This document shows positions 28,256-37,332 of a DNA stretch of 64,000 nucleotides, in pieces; within the stretch, counting starts at the first letter, position 1, and every line of letters begins with the position of its first letter. The translations under genes and the position numbers were made by a program. The stretch is from assembly GCA_965221455.1 (NCBI GenBank), contig OZ244890.1, forward strand, positions 2,232,001 to 2,296,000, read 5' to 3'. Origin of the DNA: SMWN01 sp965221455 (GTDB taxonomy: Bacteria; Pseudomonadota; Gammaproteobacteria; Eutrophobiales; Eutrophobiaceae). A model generated the notes under the pieces. It had not been told where the DNA came from. It saw nothing but the letters and a program-made list of their open reading frames with translations, and searched no databases.

Positions 28256-29065
28256 TCATCCCGTTTCTTTACTATGCTCGATTTTGGCATAGGCCGAATG
28301 GTTGTGAATTGATTCAAAATTTTCGGACTCGACAACGTAGGATGTGATTCTATTATCGCGATTAAATTGAACAGCAACATCCCTGACAATGTCTTCAACA
28401 AATTTCGGGTTATCGTAGGCTCTTTCAGTGACATATTTTTCATCGGGTCTTTTTAGAAGACCGTAAAGTTCACAGGAAGCCACTTTTTCAACCATATCAA
28501 TCAGTTCTTCTATCCACAGAAATTCTTTGGTCCGTACGCAGATAGTGATATGAGATCGCTGATTATGCGCACCATAGTCAGAAATACTTTTTGAGCAAGG
28601 ACAAAGCGTCGTCACCGGCACCACGACTTTGACCAGGACAGAAGACTGTTCATTATTGCATTCACCAATAAAAGATACTTGATAGTCCATCAGGCTCTTG
28701 ACACCTGAAATCGGGGCTGCCTTGTTAATAAAATAGGGGAAACTCATTTCAATATGCCCCTCTTTTGCATTCAGACGTTCAGTCATCGTTGCAAGCATCC
28801 TTTTAAAGGATTTAACCGTGATTTCGTATTCATGCTGATTTAGAATTTCAACGAAACGTGACATATGTGTGCCTTTAAAGTCATGCGGCAGACTGACATA
28901 CATATTAAAGTTCGCGATGGTGTGTTGTTCACCTCCGGATCGATCACCGACCACGACCGGATGGCGGATATCCTTGATGCCGACTTGATTGATTGCGATA
29001 TGACGTGTGTCCCGGATATTTTGGGTGTCCGGGATGGGAGTGGGTTTTTTTGCTGTCTGTAACAT
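28256..29065 (-). CDS. folE2: GTP cyclohydrolase FolE2 (type IB)
   Basis: 269 residues of the GCYH-IB family, which makes dihydroneopterin triphosphate for folate (and queuosine) synthesis. The metal-site region CPCSKSISDYGAHNQRSHI is clear, with the N-terminal IKDIRHPVVV and the glutamate-bearing SFPYF segment. FolE2 can use metals other than zinc and is often induced by Zur under zinc shortage; I see no clear Zur box upstream. The strand is opposite to mazG, 18 bases apart at the ends. Confidence 0.93.
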   Translation of the reverse strand: MLQTAKKPTPIPDTQNIRDTRHIAINQVGIKDIRHPVVVGDRSGGEQHTIANFNMYVSLPHDFKGTHMSRFVEILNQHEYEITVKSFKRMLATMTERLNAKEGHIEMSFPYFINKAAPISGVKSLMDYQVSFIGECNNEQSSVLVKVVVPVTTLCPCSKSISDYGAHNQRSHITICVRTKEFLWIEELIDMVEKVASCELYGLLKRPDEKYVTERAYDNPKFVEDIVRDVAVQFNRDNRITSYVVESENFESIHNHSAYAKIEHSKETG

Positions 29066-29215
29066 TTTGTGCTCACTGGAAAATTAAAAATCTTAACCGC
29101 CGCCTTGCTGGTGGCAACCGGCAAATTCGCTCATTGGTAACAGTTTACTCTACTCGTTAACTGATTCAATCACCAACTATTTGGCATTTTTTCGGGGCGA
29201 ACAATATGCATACCC

Positions 29216-30109
29216 CTATTTGTCTCTTTGGACGATATAATCGGCTATCCATCTTAACGGATCAGCCTTTTCGTCGAATGCGGATAAACTTGAAATGGCT
29301 TTTTCATGTAATTGTTTGGCCACATCTCTTGCGCCGTCAAGACCGAGTAAATTAGGGTATGTTGGTTTATTTTTTTCCAGATCAGAACCTTGGGGTTTAC
29401 CTAAAGTCTGGGTGTCGCTTTCTATATCGAGGATGTCATCCTGAACCTGAAAGGCGAGACCGATACATCCAGCGTAATATGACACTCTGTCAAATAATTC
29501 CTCATCCAGTTCCGGTTGTGATAGCGCGCCCAGTTCTGCACTGGCCCTGATAAGAGTGCCGGTCTTATGAGTATGTATATTTTCCAATTCGGTGATAATC
29601 AGTTCTTTTCCTACCGAGGCCAGATCGATGGCTTGCCCCCCCGCCATTCCTGTGGAGCCACTGGCGTGTGCCAGGATGTCTATCATCTTGATACGCTGTT
29701 CTGCGGGAATAGTCATATCTTTATCGTGTGCCAGGACACGGAAGGCAAGTGCTTGCAGAGAATCTCCGGCCAATATGGCAGTCGCCTCATCAAATGCTTT
29801 ATGACAGGTTGGACGGCCTCGGCGTAAATCATCATTATCCATTGCAGGTAAATCATCATGAATTAGAGAATACGCATGGATCATCTCTACGGCACAGGCA
29901 GGTGCATGCAGGGCTTTGCGGTCAATACCGAACATATGACCCGCAGCGTAAACCAGCACGGGCCTTATTCTTTTACCGTCACTGAGTACTGCGTAGCGCA
30001 TGGCCGCATGAAGATTTTCCGGTTGTGTTTCTGCCGAAGGGAGCCACGATTCAAGTGCATCTCCCACACAGGATTGATATTCCTGCAGAAGATTTTTTAA
30101 CTTCCCCAT
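29216..30109 (-). CDS. ispA: Farnesyl diphosphate synthase
   Basis: 297 residues of the short-chain trans-prenyltransferase family. The first aspartate-rich motif is HDDLPAMDNDDLRRGRPT and the second DDILDIESDTQTLGK. It condenses IPP with DMAPP/GPP to give FPP for quinones, undecaprenyl and other lipids, in the cytoplasm. Its ATG touches the end of xseB, so the two are translationally coupled, as in many gammaproteobacteria; dxs, often third in the operon, is not present. Confidence 0.94.
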   Translation of the reverse strand: MGKLKNLLQEYQSCVGDALESWLPSAETQPENLHAAMRYAVLSDGKRIRPVLVYAAGHMFGIDRKALHAPACAVEMIHAYSLIHDDLPAMDNDDLRRGRPTCHKAFDEATAILAGDSLQALAFRVLAHDKDMTIPAEQRIKMIDILAHASGSTGMAGGQAIDLASVGKELIITELENIHTHKTGTLIRASAELGALSQPELDEELFDRVSYYAGCIGLAFQVQDDILDIESDTQTLGKPQGSDLEKNKPTYPNLLGLDGARDVAKQLHEKAISSLSAFDEKADPLRWIADYIVQRDK

Positions 30110-30360
30110 TAGTTATTGTCCGGGTTTTCGTCCGATGAAAAAGGCTGCAATTTTTGCGAACCATCTTCAGTTAAAAGAATTTGTATTTTTTGTTCTGCCT
30201 CGGACAAGGCTTTCTGGCAAGCACGCGTCAGACCAATCCCACGTTCAAAATGAAGCAGTGATTCTTCGAGACTAAGTTCTCCTTCTTCCATTTTTCCCAC
30301 CAGTTCTTCAAGCTCTTGTAGATCTTTCTCAAAATTCGATGATTTTTTCTTCTTCGGCAA
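30109..30360 (-). CDS. xseB: Exodeoxyribonuclease VII small subunit
   Basis: 83 residues, typical length. The family signature is present: FEKDLQELEELVGKMEEGELSLEESLLHFERGI in two adjoining stretches, followed by the helical C-terminus. It joins XseA in the exonuclease VII complex that degrades single-stranded DNA. First gene of the xseB-ispA pair; its stop overlaps the ispA start. Confidence 0.93.
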   Translation of the reverse strand: MPKKKKSSNFEKDLQELEELVGKMEEGELSLEESLLHFERGIGLTRACQKALSEAEQKIQILLTEDGSQKLQPFSSDENPDNN

Positions 30361-30697
30361 AGGTATTTCCCCCTGTTTATCGGTATTGTAACCATAGGTT
30401 TGAATTACACGCGAGAGACCTGGTCCGTCTCACTTCTCTCAGTCAATCAAGATACGATGCACAGTCCATATTATCCGCGTTGTCACTTTATTGAAATAGT
30501 ATTTAACTATCCATGTAAATACGACCAGCGCTTATTGGCATTTAAAAATATTTATCATGATCCACGTTAAATTAATGATCGGCGATATGATTTCGTATAG
30601 AAATAAATCGATAAAAAATATTTAGAATTAGCCTGCAAAACTGTCTATAATCGTCTCAATTACATTAAAGCAAAAATTCATAACGGAGGGGTTGATT
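30361..30697 (+). promoter_or_regulatory. Intergenic region with rubrerythrin promoter
   Basis: Divergent control region of xseB and rubrerythrin. TATAAT at 30646-30651 is a perfect -10 for the plus strand, with a weak TAGAAT-like -35 17 bases upstream. GGAGG at 30684-30688 is the rubrerythrin ribosome binding site. The remaining ~200 bases are AT-rich with no gene recognised. Confidence 0.55.
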
Positions 30698-31117
30698 ATG
30701 TCGTTGAAAGGTTCAAAAACTGAAGAAAATCTAAAAGCCGCATTTGCCGGTGAGTCGCAGGCAAACCGTCGCTATCTCTATTTCGCACAAAAAGCGGATG
30801 TTGAAGGTCACAACGATGTCTCGGCTGTATTTCGTTCAACAGCGGAAGGTGAGACAGGGCATGCGCACGGACACCTTGAATATCTGGAAGAAGTTGGGGA
30901 TCCCGCGACAGGTGAACCCATTGGCTCAACCTCAGATAATCTGAAAGCAGCGATTGCCGGAGAAACGCACGAATACACGGATATGTATCCAGGCATGGCC
31001 AAGTCTGCTCGCGAAGAGGGTTTTAACGAAATTGCTGATTGGTTCGAAACGTTGGCAAAAGCGGAACGCTCACACGCTAATCGTTTCCAAAAGGCTTTAG
31101 ATACGCTTGATTCTTGA
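30698..31117 (+). CDS. Rubrerythrin-family diiron protein
   Basis: 139 residues. The ferritin-like four-helix domain is clear: TEENLKAAFAGESQANRRYLYFA, TAEGETGHAHGHLEYL, AIAGETHEYTDMYPGMAK and LAKAERSHANRFQ supply the ExxH-type iron ligands. It lacks the C-terminal rubredoxin domain of classical rubrerythrin, as in the short 'rubrerythrin family' proteins. It is thought to reduce hydrogen peroxide in the cytoplasm with an external electron donor. Start chosen at ATG 30698 because GGAGG lies at the right distance. The Fe-S protein and DUF3501 genes downstream are a recurrent partner pair. Confidence 0.92.
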   Translation: MSLKGSKTEENLKAAFAGESQANRRYLYFAQKADVEGHNDVSAVFRSTAEGETGHAHGHLEYLEEVGDPATGEPIGSTSDNLKAAIAGETHEYTDMYPGMAKSAREEGFNEIADWFETLAKAERSHANRFQKALDTLDS

Positions 31118-31153
31118 TTAAGTGTGACTTTGTCGTTAATTGTAGTGAATAAG

Positions 31154-31176
31154 ACCGGGCATCATGCCCGGTTTTT
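31154..31176 (+). terminator. Rho-independent terminator after rubrerythrin
   Basis: Perfect 9-bp stem ACCGGGCAT / ATGCCCGGT around one base, followed by TTTT. It separates rubrerythrin from the Fe-S gene, so much rubrerythrin mRNA is probably monocistronic. Confidence 0.88.
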
Positions 31177-31203
31177 GCTTCGCAAAATCCAGTTAATCCA
31201 ATC

Positions 31204-32553
31204 ATGTCAGATAGTACAATAGATAACGGAGAAGGGGGGTTAGAGGCTCCTACGCGTCATCCTATTGATTGGAAAAATCCTGAATACTTCAATGAAGATA
31301 TTTTAAACACAGAACTGGAACGTGTTTTCGATATCTGTCATGGCTGTCGCCGTTGCTTCAGTTTGTGTAATGCCTTTCCGACGTTATTCGATCTGATTAA
31401 TGACTCCGGGACCATGGAAGTTGATGGTGTCAAAAAATCGGATTATTCAAAAGTCGTCGATCAGTGTTATCTGTGCGATCTATGTTATCTGACCAAATGT
31501 CCTTATGTTCCTCCCCACGAGTGGAATGTCGATTTTCCACATTTGATGCTACAGGCGAAGGCGATCAAGTATAAACAAGGTAATAGCAAGTTAAGAGATA
31601 AAGTACTGACTTCCACTGATGCTGTCGGAAGTTTTGCCGGTATTCCCGTCGTGGCGCAAACAGTGAATGCCGTGAATAAAAATTCTGTGATGCGGAAAGT
31701 GATGGATAAGACCATCGGCATACATCCCCAGGCTGTCTTGCCTGATTTTCACAGTAATAATTTACGTAAACGCTTCAAGAATCGTGACAAAAAAGAAATC
31801 AGTGTTGAGCCTGCAGACTCGACACGTGGGAAAGTCGCTGTATTTGTCACCTGTTACGGTAATAAGAATGATCCGCAACTGGTTGAGGATTTAATTTCCA
31901 TCCTTGAACATAATGGTATTCCCGTACGGCTGACAGACAAGGAAAAATGTTGTGGCATGCCTAAAATGGAATTGGGTGATTTGGAATCAGTGGAAAAAAA
32001 CAAGCGGATCAATATCCCTGAGCTTGTCAAGCTAATCGACGAAGGTTGGGATATCATTGCGCCTGTTCCGTCCTGCGTTCTGATGTTCAGGCAGGAATTA
32101 CCATTAATGTTTCCTGATGACGCTGACGTGCAAAAGGTGCAGGAAAATATATTTGATCCATTTGAATACTTAATGTTACGTCATAGGGCGGGGAAAATTG
32201 ACACTCATTTCAAAAATGAACTTGGAAAAATTGCCTATCATGTTTCCTGCCACCAACGCGTTCAAAAAATAGGCATGAAGACTAAAGAAGTGATGCAGTT
32301 GGTTCCTGGAACAACAATAGAAGTGCTTGAACGTTGTTCGGGTCACGATGGAACCTATGCAGTCAAGAGTGAATCCCATGAGTTTTCAATGAAAATATGT
32401 CGTCCGCTAACAGACAAGATAAAAAAATCCGGTATTGACCATTATGTGAGTGATTGTCCGATGGCAGGGCAGCAAATTGCCAATGGCCTGAATGGAGTCA
32501 TGCAACCGACAAGTCCATTTGCTTTATTAAAGCAAGCGTATGGAATAGATTAA
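31204..32553 (+). CDS. CCG-domain Fe-S oxidoreductase (GlpC/HdrD-like)
   Basis: 449 residues. The N-terminal half has two [4Fe-4S] sites (CHGCRRCFSLC near residue 45 and CYLCDLCYLTKCP near 90). The C-terminal half has two CCG-type cysteine-rich domains, the first with KCCGMPKMELGD; in the second, CSGHDGTYAVK stands where many homologues have CCG. Proteins of this type pass electrons between quinols, flavoproteins or thiols. Here the conserved neighbourhood with rubrerythrin and DUF3501 suggests it delivers electrons for peroxide reduction; that is inference from gene order. The DUF3501 gene starts 5 bases after its stop. Confidence 0.88.
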   Translation: MSDSTIDNGEGGLEAPTRHPIDWKNPEYFNEDILNTELERVFDICHGCRRCFSLCNAFPTLFDLINDSGTMEVDGVKKSDYSKVVDQCYLCDLCYLTKCPYVPPHEWNVDFPHLMLQAKAIKYKQGNSKLRDKVLTSTDAVGSFAGIPVVAQTVNAVNKNSVMRKVMDKTIGIHPQAVLPDFHSNNLRKRFKNRDKKEISVEPADSTRGKVAVFVTCYGNKNDPQLVEDLISILEHNGIPVRLTDKEKCCGMPKMELGDLESVEKNKRINIPELVKLIDEGWDIIAPVPSCVLMFRQELPLMFPDDADVQKVQENIFDPFEYLMLRHRAGKIDTHFKNELGKIAYHVSCHQRVQKIGMKTKEVMQLVPGTTIEVLERCSGHDGTYAVKSESHEFSMKICRPLTDKIKKSGIDHYVSDCPMAGQQIANGLNGVMQPTSPFALLKQAYGID

Positions 32554-32558
32554 TAATA

Positions 32559-33143
32559 ATGAAAAAACTTGAACGTAAGGATCTTTGGTCACTTGAGGAA
32601 TATGCGGAAAAGCGTAACGACTTCAAAAGTAAAGTGATTGCATATAAAAAGAATCGTCAATTAGTCGTCGGTCCCAATGCAACATTCTATCTTGAAGACA
32701 GGCTTACGATTCAATATCAAATTCAGGAAATGCTCCGTATTGAACGTATTTTTGAAGCTGCAGCAATTGATGAAGAATTAACCGCTTATAATCCCCTGAT
32801 TCCCGACGGCAGTAACTGGAAAGCCACGCTAATGATAGAGTTTGCTGACGAGGCGGAAAGAAGAATTGCCCTGGCAAAAATGAAAAATCTTGAAGATACT
32901 GTCTGGATGAAGGTTGATGGACATGAGAAAATAGTGCCTTTTGCAAACGAGGATATGCAAAGAAGTAACGATGAGAAGACTTCAGCAGTGCATTTTCTTC
33001 GGTTCGAGCTGGACAAGGAGATGATTGTATCCTTGAAAAGCGGAGTCAATTTATCAGCGGGGATAACGCATCCGGCATATCACCACATCGTTAATGTCGT
33101 TAATACTGAAGTGAAGGAATCGTTACTGGCGGACCTGGATTAA
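32559..33143 (+). CDS. DUF3501 family protein
   Basis: 194 residues from ATG 32559; the frame opens further upstream inside the Fe-S gene but KKLERKDLWSLEEYAEKRNDFK is the family's usual start. Other conserved parts are VGPNATFYLEDRLTIQYQIQ and RIFEAAAIDEELTAYNPLIP. No known catalytic motif. It is co-transcribed with the Fe-S protein and almost always found beside it; function is undetermined. Confidence 0.85.
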   Translation: MKKLERKDLWSLEEYAEKRNDFKSKVIAYKKNRQLVVGPNATFYLEDRLTIQYQIQEMLRIERIFEAAAIDEELTAYNPLIPDGSNWKATLMIEFADEAERRIALAKMKNLEDTVWMKVDGHEKIVPFANEDMQRSNDEKTSAVHFLRFELDKEMIVSLKSGVNLSAGITHPAYHHIVNVVNTEVKESLLADLD

Positions 33144-33161
33144 ATAGCGATGCTCTACTAA

Positions 33162-33230
33162 TTCCCCTCCCCCTTACCAGGGGGAGAGCTTTTGATACGG
33201 GACACTCTTTTACTGTCACTACACAATGCA
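33162..33230. repeat. Direct repeat flanking the dockerin-protein island, left copy
   Basis: CCCCCTTACCAGGGGGAGAG with CTTTTACTGTCACT about 30 bases later. The same arrangement occurs at about 37420-37473 just beyond the large gene, and the TTTTACTGTCACTCAATGCAGG part again at 39753-39774. Followed at 33235 by TAGTGGTCCAGTATGGC, which resembles an IS end. Confidence 0.7.
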
Positions 33231-33285
33231 GGTTGTAGTGGTCCAGTATGGCATGTGATAGTAATAGGTAGACTATAATTTGGAC

Positions 33286-33612
33286 ATGAGGAAGCATCAA
33301 ATGCTGACAAAAACACGTAAACACACCACCCCACTGGTGCTTGTGCAACAAGCACCAGCACCGCAGCACCGCAGCACCGCAGCACCGCAGCACCGCAGCA
33401 CCGCAGCACCGCAGCACCGCAGCACCGCAGCACCGCAGCACCGCAGCACCGCAGCACCGCAGCACCGCAGCACCGCAGCACCGCAGCACCGCAGCACCGC
33501 AGCACCGCAGCACCGCAGCACCGCAGCACCGCAGCACCGCAGCACCGCAGCACCGCAGCACCGCAGCACCGCAGCACCGCAGCACCGCAGCACCGCAGCA
33601 CTAGCGCACTAA
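33286..33612 (+). CDS. Upstream frame running into the octanucleotide repeat; possible N-terminus of the large secreted protein
   Basis: ATG at 33286 (or TTG 33280) opens MRKHQMLTKTRKHTTPLVLV and then the repeat-encoded period QHRSTAAP, ending at TAA 33610-33612. The large ORF lies in another frame. Removing one 8-bp unit, or adding two, joins the two frames without a stop, giving a protein of about 1333 residues. As sequenced it would make a ~108-residue basic product. Whether it is translated is unknown; a purine-rich AGGTAGAC lies a little upstream. Confidence 0.4.
   Translation: MRKHQMLTKTRKHTTPLVLVQQAPAPQHRSTAAPQHRSTAAPQHRSTAAPQHRSTAAPQHRSTAAPQHRSTAAPQHRSTAAPQHRSTAAPQHRSTAAPQHRSTAALAH
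33361..33600. repeat. Perfect octanucleotide microsatellite (CCGCAGCA)x30
   Basis: 240 bp made of 30 exact copies of CCGCAGCA, with a partial CACCAGCA before it. None of its three plus-strand frames contains a stop. Because 8 is not a multiple of 3, each change of copy number shifts the reading frame, the hallmark of slipped-strand phase variation. Confidence 0.98.
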
Positions 33613-33659
33613 CGCAGACCGCGCCACTACCAGGAACCTGGTCAGGGGCATGGCGCGGG

Positions 33660-36600
33660 ATGACGGCAGTCATGGCCGCCGTTGCCCTGCTGGCGGTATT
33701 GGCAAGCCCGGCGGCACGGGCGCAATCCGATGACTGGGGCGAATGGAGTACGGCGAATATCACCGACAAGAACCAGACACGCACCTGTAATGCCGGGACG
33801 GGCAACACGTGTATGAATGCCTACGGGGGCGGCACCACCAACCACGGCGGCACCGAGACCCGTCCGAGTCTGACCTTTTGGAATAACTATCTCCTCAACG
33901 GCCCGGCTGGGCATACCAATGCGACGGAAAGAAGAGGCGGGGTTGACGTCACAGGCGTAACCATCTCCCGCAACAACAGCGATGGTCGACTACAAGTCCA
34001 GAGTGTTATTTCTGGGAGCGGCTCCATTGACCCCCCATCTCTATTCATCACAACCGGGCAGGCGACCCCGAGCACCGGCACACTCTTACGGTTCGGCGAA
34101 CAAAGTATTATAGACCTGAAGTCCGGACTGTCCCGTCCGAACCTCACATGGGTGCCTATCTCGGGGGATGGCAGGGTGATTTACCGTCCGTCCGTCGGCA
34201 CCGAGATGGTCTTATTGGAGACTTTATGTACCGCCAGCGGTGATTTAAGGGTGCGCTCGGGGCAAACCAGCGACACCGAACAAACCGTACAAGCCAACTC
34301 GTTGCTGTGCAATATCGGGGCGAGTGCCTCGGCAATCACCAGGCAAGCCATCGGTGAACTGAGTGCCACCGATAACTATATTTATACTAATAACTGGGGC
34401 GACTGGAGTGCGGGCAATATCAACGACAAGAACCAGACGCGCACCTGTAATGCCGGGACGGGCAACACGTGTGTCAATTTCTACACTAGAGGCACCACCA
34501 ACCACGGGGGCGCCGAGGCCCGTCCGAGTGAGACCTTTTGGGAGAACTATCTCCTCAACGGCCCGGCCGGGTATACCAATGCGACGGAGGCAAACGGTGT
34601 AGACATCACAAGCATGACATTCGCCCGCAACAACGACGATGGTCGGCTGGGATTAAGGGCGATCGGAGTCTCCGGCATCTCAAACTATTTACCTATTGAA
34701 TACATCACTACCGAGCAGGTGACCCCAAGTACCGGAATACTGTTCACGGTAACAGGCGCTGGCTTGAATATAACCCTCAAGTCCGGCCTGACCCGTCCGA
34801 ACCCCTCATGGACCGCTATCCCGGGGCCGGGCGTCTTGTTTTACCGACCGTCCGCCAACAACGCGGTGGTCTTGGTGGACACTTCATGTACCGCCACCGG
34901 TGATTTAAGGGTCCGCTCGGGGACCACGTCCGGCACCGAACGCACCGTACAAGCCAACTCGCTGCTGTGCAATACCGGAGCGAGTGCCGCAGCCATCACC
35001 AGGCAAGCCATCGGTGAACTGAGTGCCGCCGACAACTATATTTATTCCGCAGATGGCTGGGACGACTGGAGTGCGGCCAATATCACCGACAAGAACCAGA
35101 CACGCACCTGTAATGCCGGGACGGGCAACACTTGTCCCAATGCCTACGGCAGCACCACCACCAACCACGGCGGCACCGAGACCCGTCCGAGTGAGACCTT
35201 CTGGCGCAACTATCTCGTCAACGGCCCGGCCGGGCATACCAATGCGACAAACTACGGTAGTGATGACATCACAAGCGTGGTACTCACCCGCAATAACAGC
35301 GATGGTCGGCTGCAATTAACGGGCATTGATACCACTGGCGGCACAGTCACGCTTACAACCCCTCGATTCATCACAACTGGGCGAGAGACCCCGAATAGCG
35401 GAACACTGTTCGTGACAGGCCCTACCAATATAGTCCTGAAGTCCAACCTGTCCCGTCCGAACCTCTCATGGACCGCTATCCCGGGATCGGGAATCGTGTT
35501 TTACCGACCATCCGGCAGCAACAGGGTGCGCTTATTGGACAGTTCATGTACCGCCAGCGGTGATTTAAGAGTGCGCTCGGGGACCACGACCAACACCGAA
35601 CAAACCGCACAAGCCAACTCGCCGCTGTGCAATATCGGAGCGAGTGTCGCAGCCATCACCAGGCAAGTCATCGGTGAACTGAGTGCCACCGACAACTATA
35701 TTTATGCGGTGCCCGCGACATTAGGTGCCATCCAGGACAGTACCCCCAACACCCCGGCCAGGGTCGATGATATCTTGACCGCCGGTGCGCTGAGCCATCC
35801 CACGTTGACCGTCAATATCAACGCCCATCAATGGCAACGCTGTACCACTCAAGACTGTAGCAACGCAACAGATATCAGCCAGAATGGCACAGCAGCGACC
35901 TACGCGGTGCAAGCGGCGGACCATGCTCACTGGCTGCGGGTGCGTGTCACTCAGGGCGGGGATTTCAACGACACCCTGTTCTCCAATAGCGTACAGGTTG
36001 ACCGTGGCGGTGTGCTCGGTCCCATCACCGGCAATGCCAGAGCAGGCGGCACGCTGACGGCGGGCGCGGTCACCGACGCGGACGCCTCACCGAATACCGA
36101 TGTCGGTACCATTACCTGGCAATGGCAGACAGCGACCGTCTCGGCGGGTCCGTTTACCGCCGCACCGGGGACGAATAATACCGCCACGTACACGATTGCA
36201 TCAGACCAATCACAGATAGGCACGTGGTTGCGCGTGATGGCGAGTTATCCGAATGCGGGAGGCGATAGCCTGACGTCCGACCCGGTAGTGGTTGCGGGTG
36301 TGCGGGTGTCGCCGACCGCGCTGAATGTCACCGAAGGGGGTGACAGCACCAGCTATACCCTGATGCTGGGCAGCCGACCGACAGGGCCGGTAACGCTGAC
36401 CGTGACCAATCCCGATGCCACTGCGGTGACCCTCAGTGCCACCTCACTGACGTTTACCACAGACAACTGGAACAGTGCCCGGACGGTGACGGTGAGTAGT
36501 GTTGAGGATACGGATACAGACCACGAGACCGTGCAACTCACGCATACGGCGACAAGTACGGACCCTGGCTACAATGGGGCTGCTGTGACGATAGACTCCG

Positions 36601-37295
36601 TGGCTGTGACCTTGAATGATAACGACGGCCCGGGCGTGTCCGTGAGTTCCACGACGCTGACAGTCCATGAGCGTGGTGGGACTGGCATGTATACGCTGCG
36701 CCTGAATACCCCACCGACGGAAGCAGTGACGATTAGCGTGACCCATTCCAATGCCGCTGCTGCGACGGTGAGTCCCACCTCACTGATGTTTAGCGCCACC
36801 GACTGGAATACCGCCAAAACCATCACCGTGACGGGAGTGGAAGACGCTGATACAGACGACGAGACCGTGCAACTCACGCATACGGTGACCAGTACCGACA
36901 CCACCTATCGTACCGTCACGGCGGCCACCGTAACCGTGACGGTGACGGAGATGGCGGCGGTGAGTCTTGATGTGGATGGCAGCGGTGGTGATCCCAACCA
37001 GAGTGACGGACTCTTGCTGGGCCGCTACCTGTTTGGTATTCGTGATGCGGCGGGCTTGCTTGATACCATTCCGGGGAGTCCCTCGGCCAGTGCGGTCACG
37101 GCGAATATTGCGGGAGCTTTCGCCAGCGGTCGTCTTGATGTGGATGGCAGCGGCGGCGATCCCAACCAGAGTGACGGACTCTTGCTGGGCCGCTATCTGT
37201 TTGGTATTCGTGATGAGGTGGGCCTGCTTGATACCATTCCGGGCAATCCCTCGTTCAATGCGGTAAGGACGAATATCGAGGCACTTTTGCGGTAG
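33660..37295 (+). CDS. Large secreted repeat protein with Calx-beta-like and dockerin-like domains
   Basis: 1211 residues. A signal peptide is visible at 1-21 (VMAAVALLAVLASPAARA|Q). Then come three ~215-residue repeats, each opening DW(G/D)(E/D)WS.ANI.DKNQTRTCNAGTG and ending RQ.IGELSA.DNYIY. Next are two Ig-like segments (about 685-880), two Calx-beta-like domains (VSPTALNVTEGG; VSSTTLTVHERGG) and finally two dockerin-type EF-hand repeats, LDVDGSGGDPNQSDGLLLGR then YLFGIRD. The calcium-loop residues D-x-D-G-S-G-G-D are intact in both. No LPXTG or membrane anchor is seen. Probable extracellular adhesion or binding role by analogy. ATG 33660 lacks a good ribosome binding site, and the DNA is much GC-richer than the flanks. 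Confidence 0.8.
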   Translation: MTAVMAAVALLAVLASPAARAQSDDWGEWSTANITDKNQTRTCNAGTGNTCMNAYGGGTTNHGGTETRPSLTFWNNYLLNGPAGHTNATERRGGVDVTGVTISRNNSDGRLQVQSVISGSGSIDPPSLFITTGQATPSTGTLLRFGEQSIIDLKSGLSRPNLTWVPISGDGRVIYRPSVGTEMVLLETLCTASGDLRVRSGQTSDTEQTVQANSLLCNIGASASAITRQAIGELSATDNYIYTNNWGDWSAGNINDKNQTRTCNAGTGNTCVNFYTRGTTNHGGAEARPSETFWENYLLNGPAGYTNATEANGVDITSMTFARNNDDGRLGLRAIGVSGISNYLPIEYITTEQVTPSTGILFTVTGAGLNITLKSGLTRPNPSWTAIPGPGVLFYRPSANNAVVLVDTSCTATGDLRVRSGTTSGTERTVQANSLLCNTGASAAAITRQAIGELSAADNYIYSADGWDDWSAANITDKNQTRTCNAGTGNTCPNAYGSTTTNHGGTETRPSETFWRNYLVNGPAGHTNATNYGSDDITSVVLTRNNSDGRLQLTGIDTTGGTVTLTTPRFITTGRETPNSGTLFVTGPTNIVLKSNLSRPNLSWTAIPGSGIVFYRPSGSNRVRLLDSSCTASGDLRVRSGTTTNTEQTAQANSPLCNIGASVAAITRQVIGELSATDNYIYAVPATLGAIQDSTPNTPARVDDILTAGALSHPTLTVNINAHQWQRCTTQDCSNATDISQNGTAATYAVQAADHAHWLRVRVTQGGDFNDTLFSNSVQVDRGGVLGPITGNARAGGTLTAGAVTDADASPNTDVGTITWQWQTATVSAGPFTAAPGTNNTATYTIASDQSQIGTWLRVMASYPNAGGDSLTSDPVVVAGVRVSPTALNVTEGGDSTSYTLMLGSRPTGPVTLTVTNPDATAVTLSATSLTFTTDNWNSARTVTVSSVEDTDTDHETVQLTHTATSTDPGYNGAAVTIDSVAVTLNDNDGPGVSVSSTTLTVHERGGTGMYTLRLNTPPTEAVTISVTHSNAAAATVSPTSLMFSATDWNTAKTITVTGVEDADTDDETVQLTHTVTSTDTTYRTVTAATVTVTVTEMAAVSLDVDGSGGDPNQSDGLLLGRYLFGIRDAAGLLDTIPGSPSASAVTANIAGAFASGRLDVDGSGGDPNQSDGLLLGRYLFGIRDEVGLLDTIPGNPSFNAVRTNIEALLR

Positions 37296-37332
37296 TGGCT
37301 GCATGGACAGCATAGACAGGCAGGTCACTGCA

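Noticed and set aside
33100..33808. Long minus-strand frames of repeated AVLRCCGA and plus-strand APQHRST proteins over the octanucleotide tract
   Set aside because: They follow from an 8-bp repeat free of stops in several frames; only the plus-strand frame linked to the secreted ORF has a rational context.
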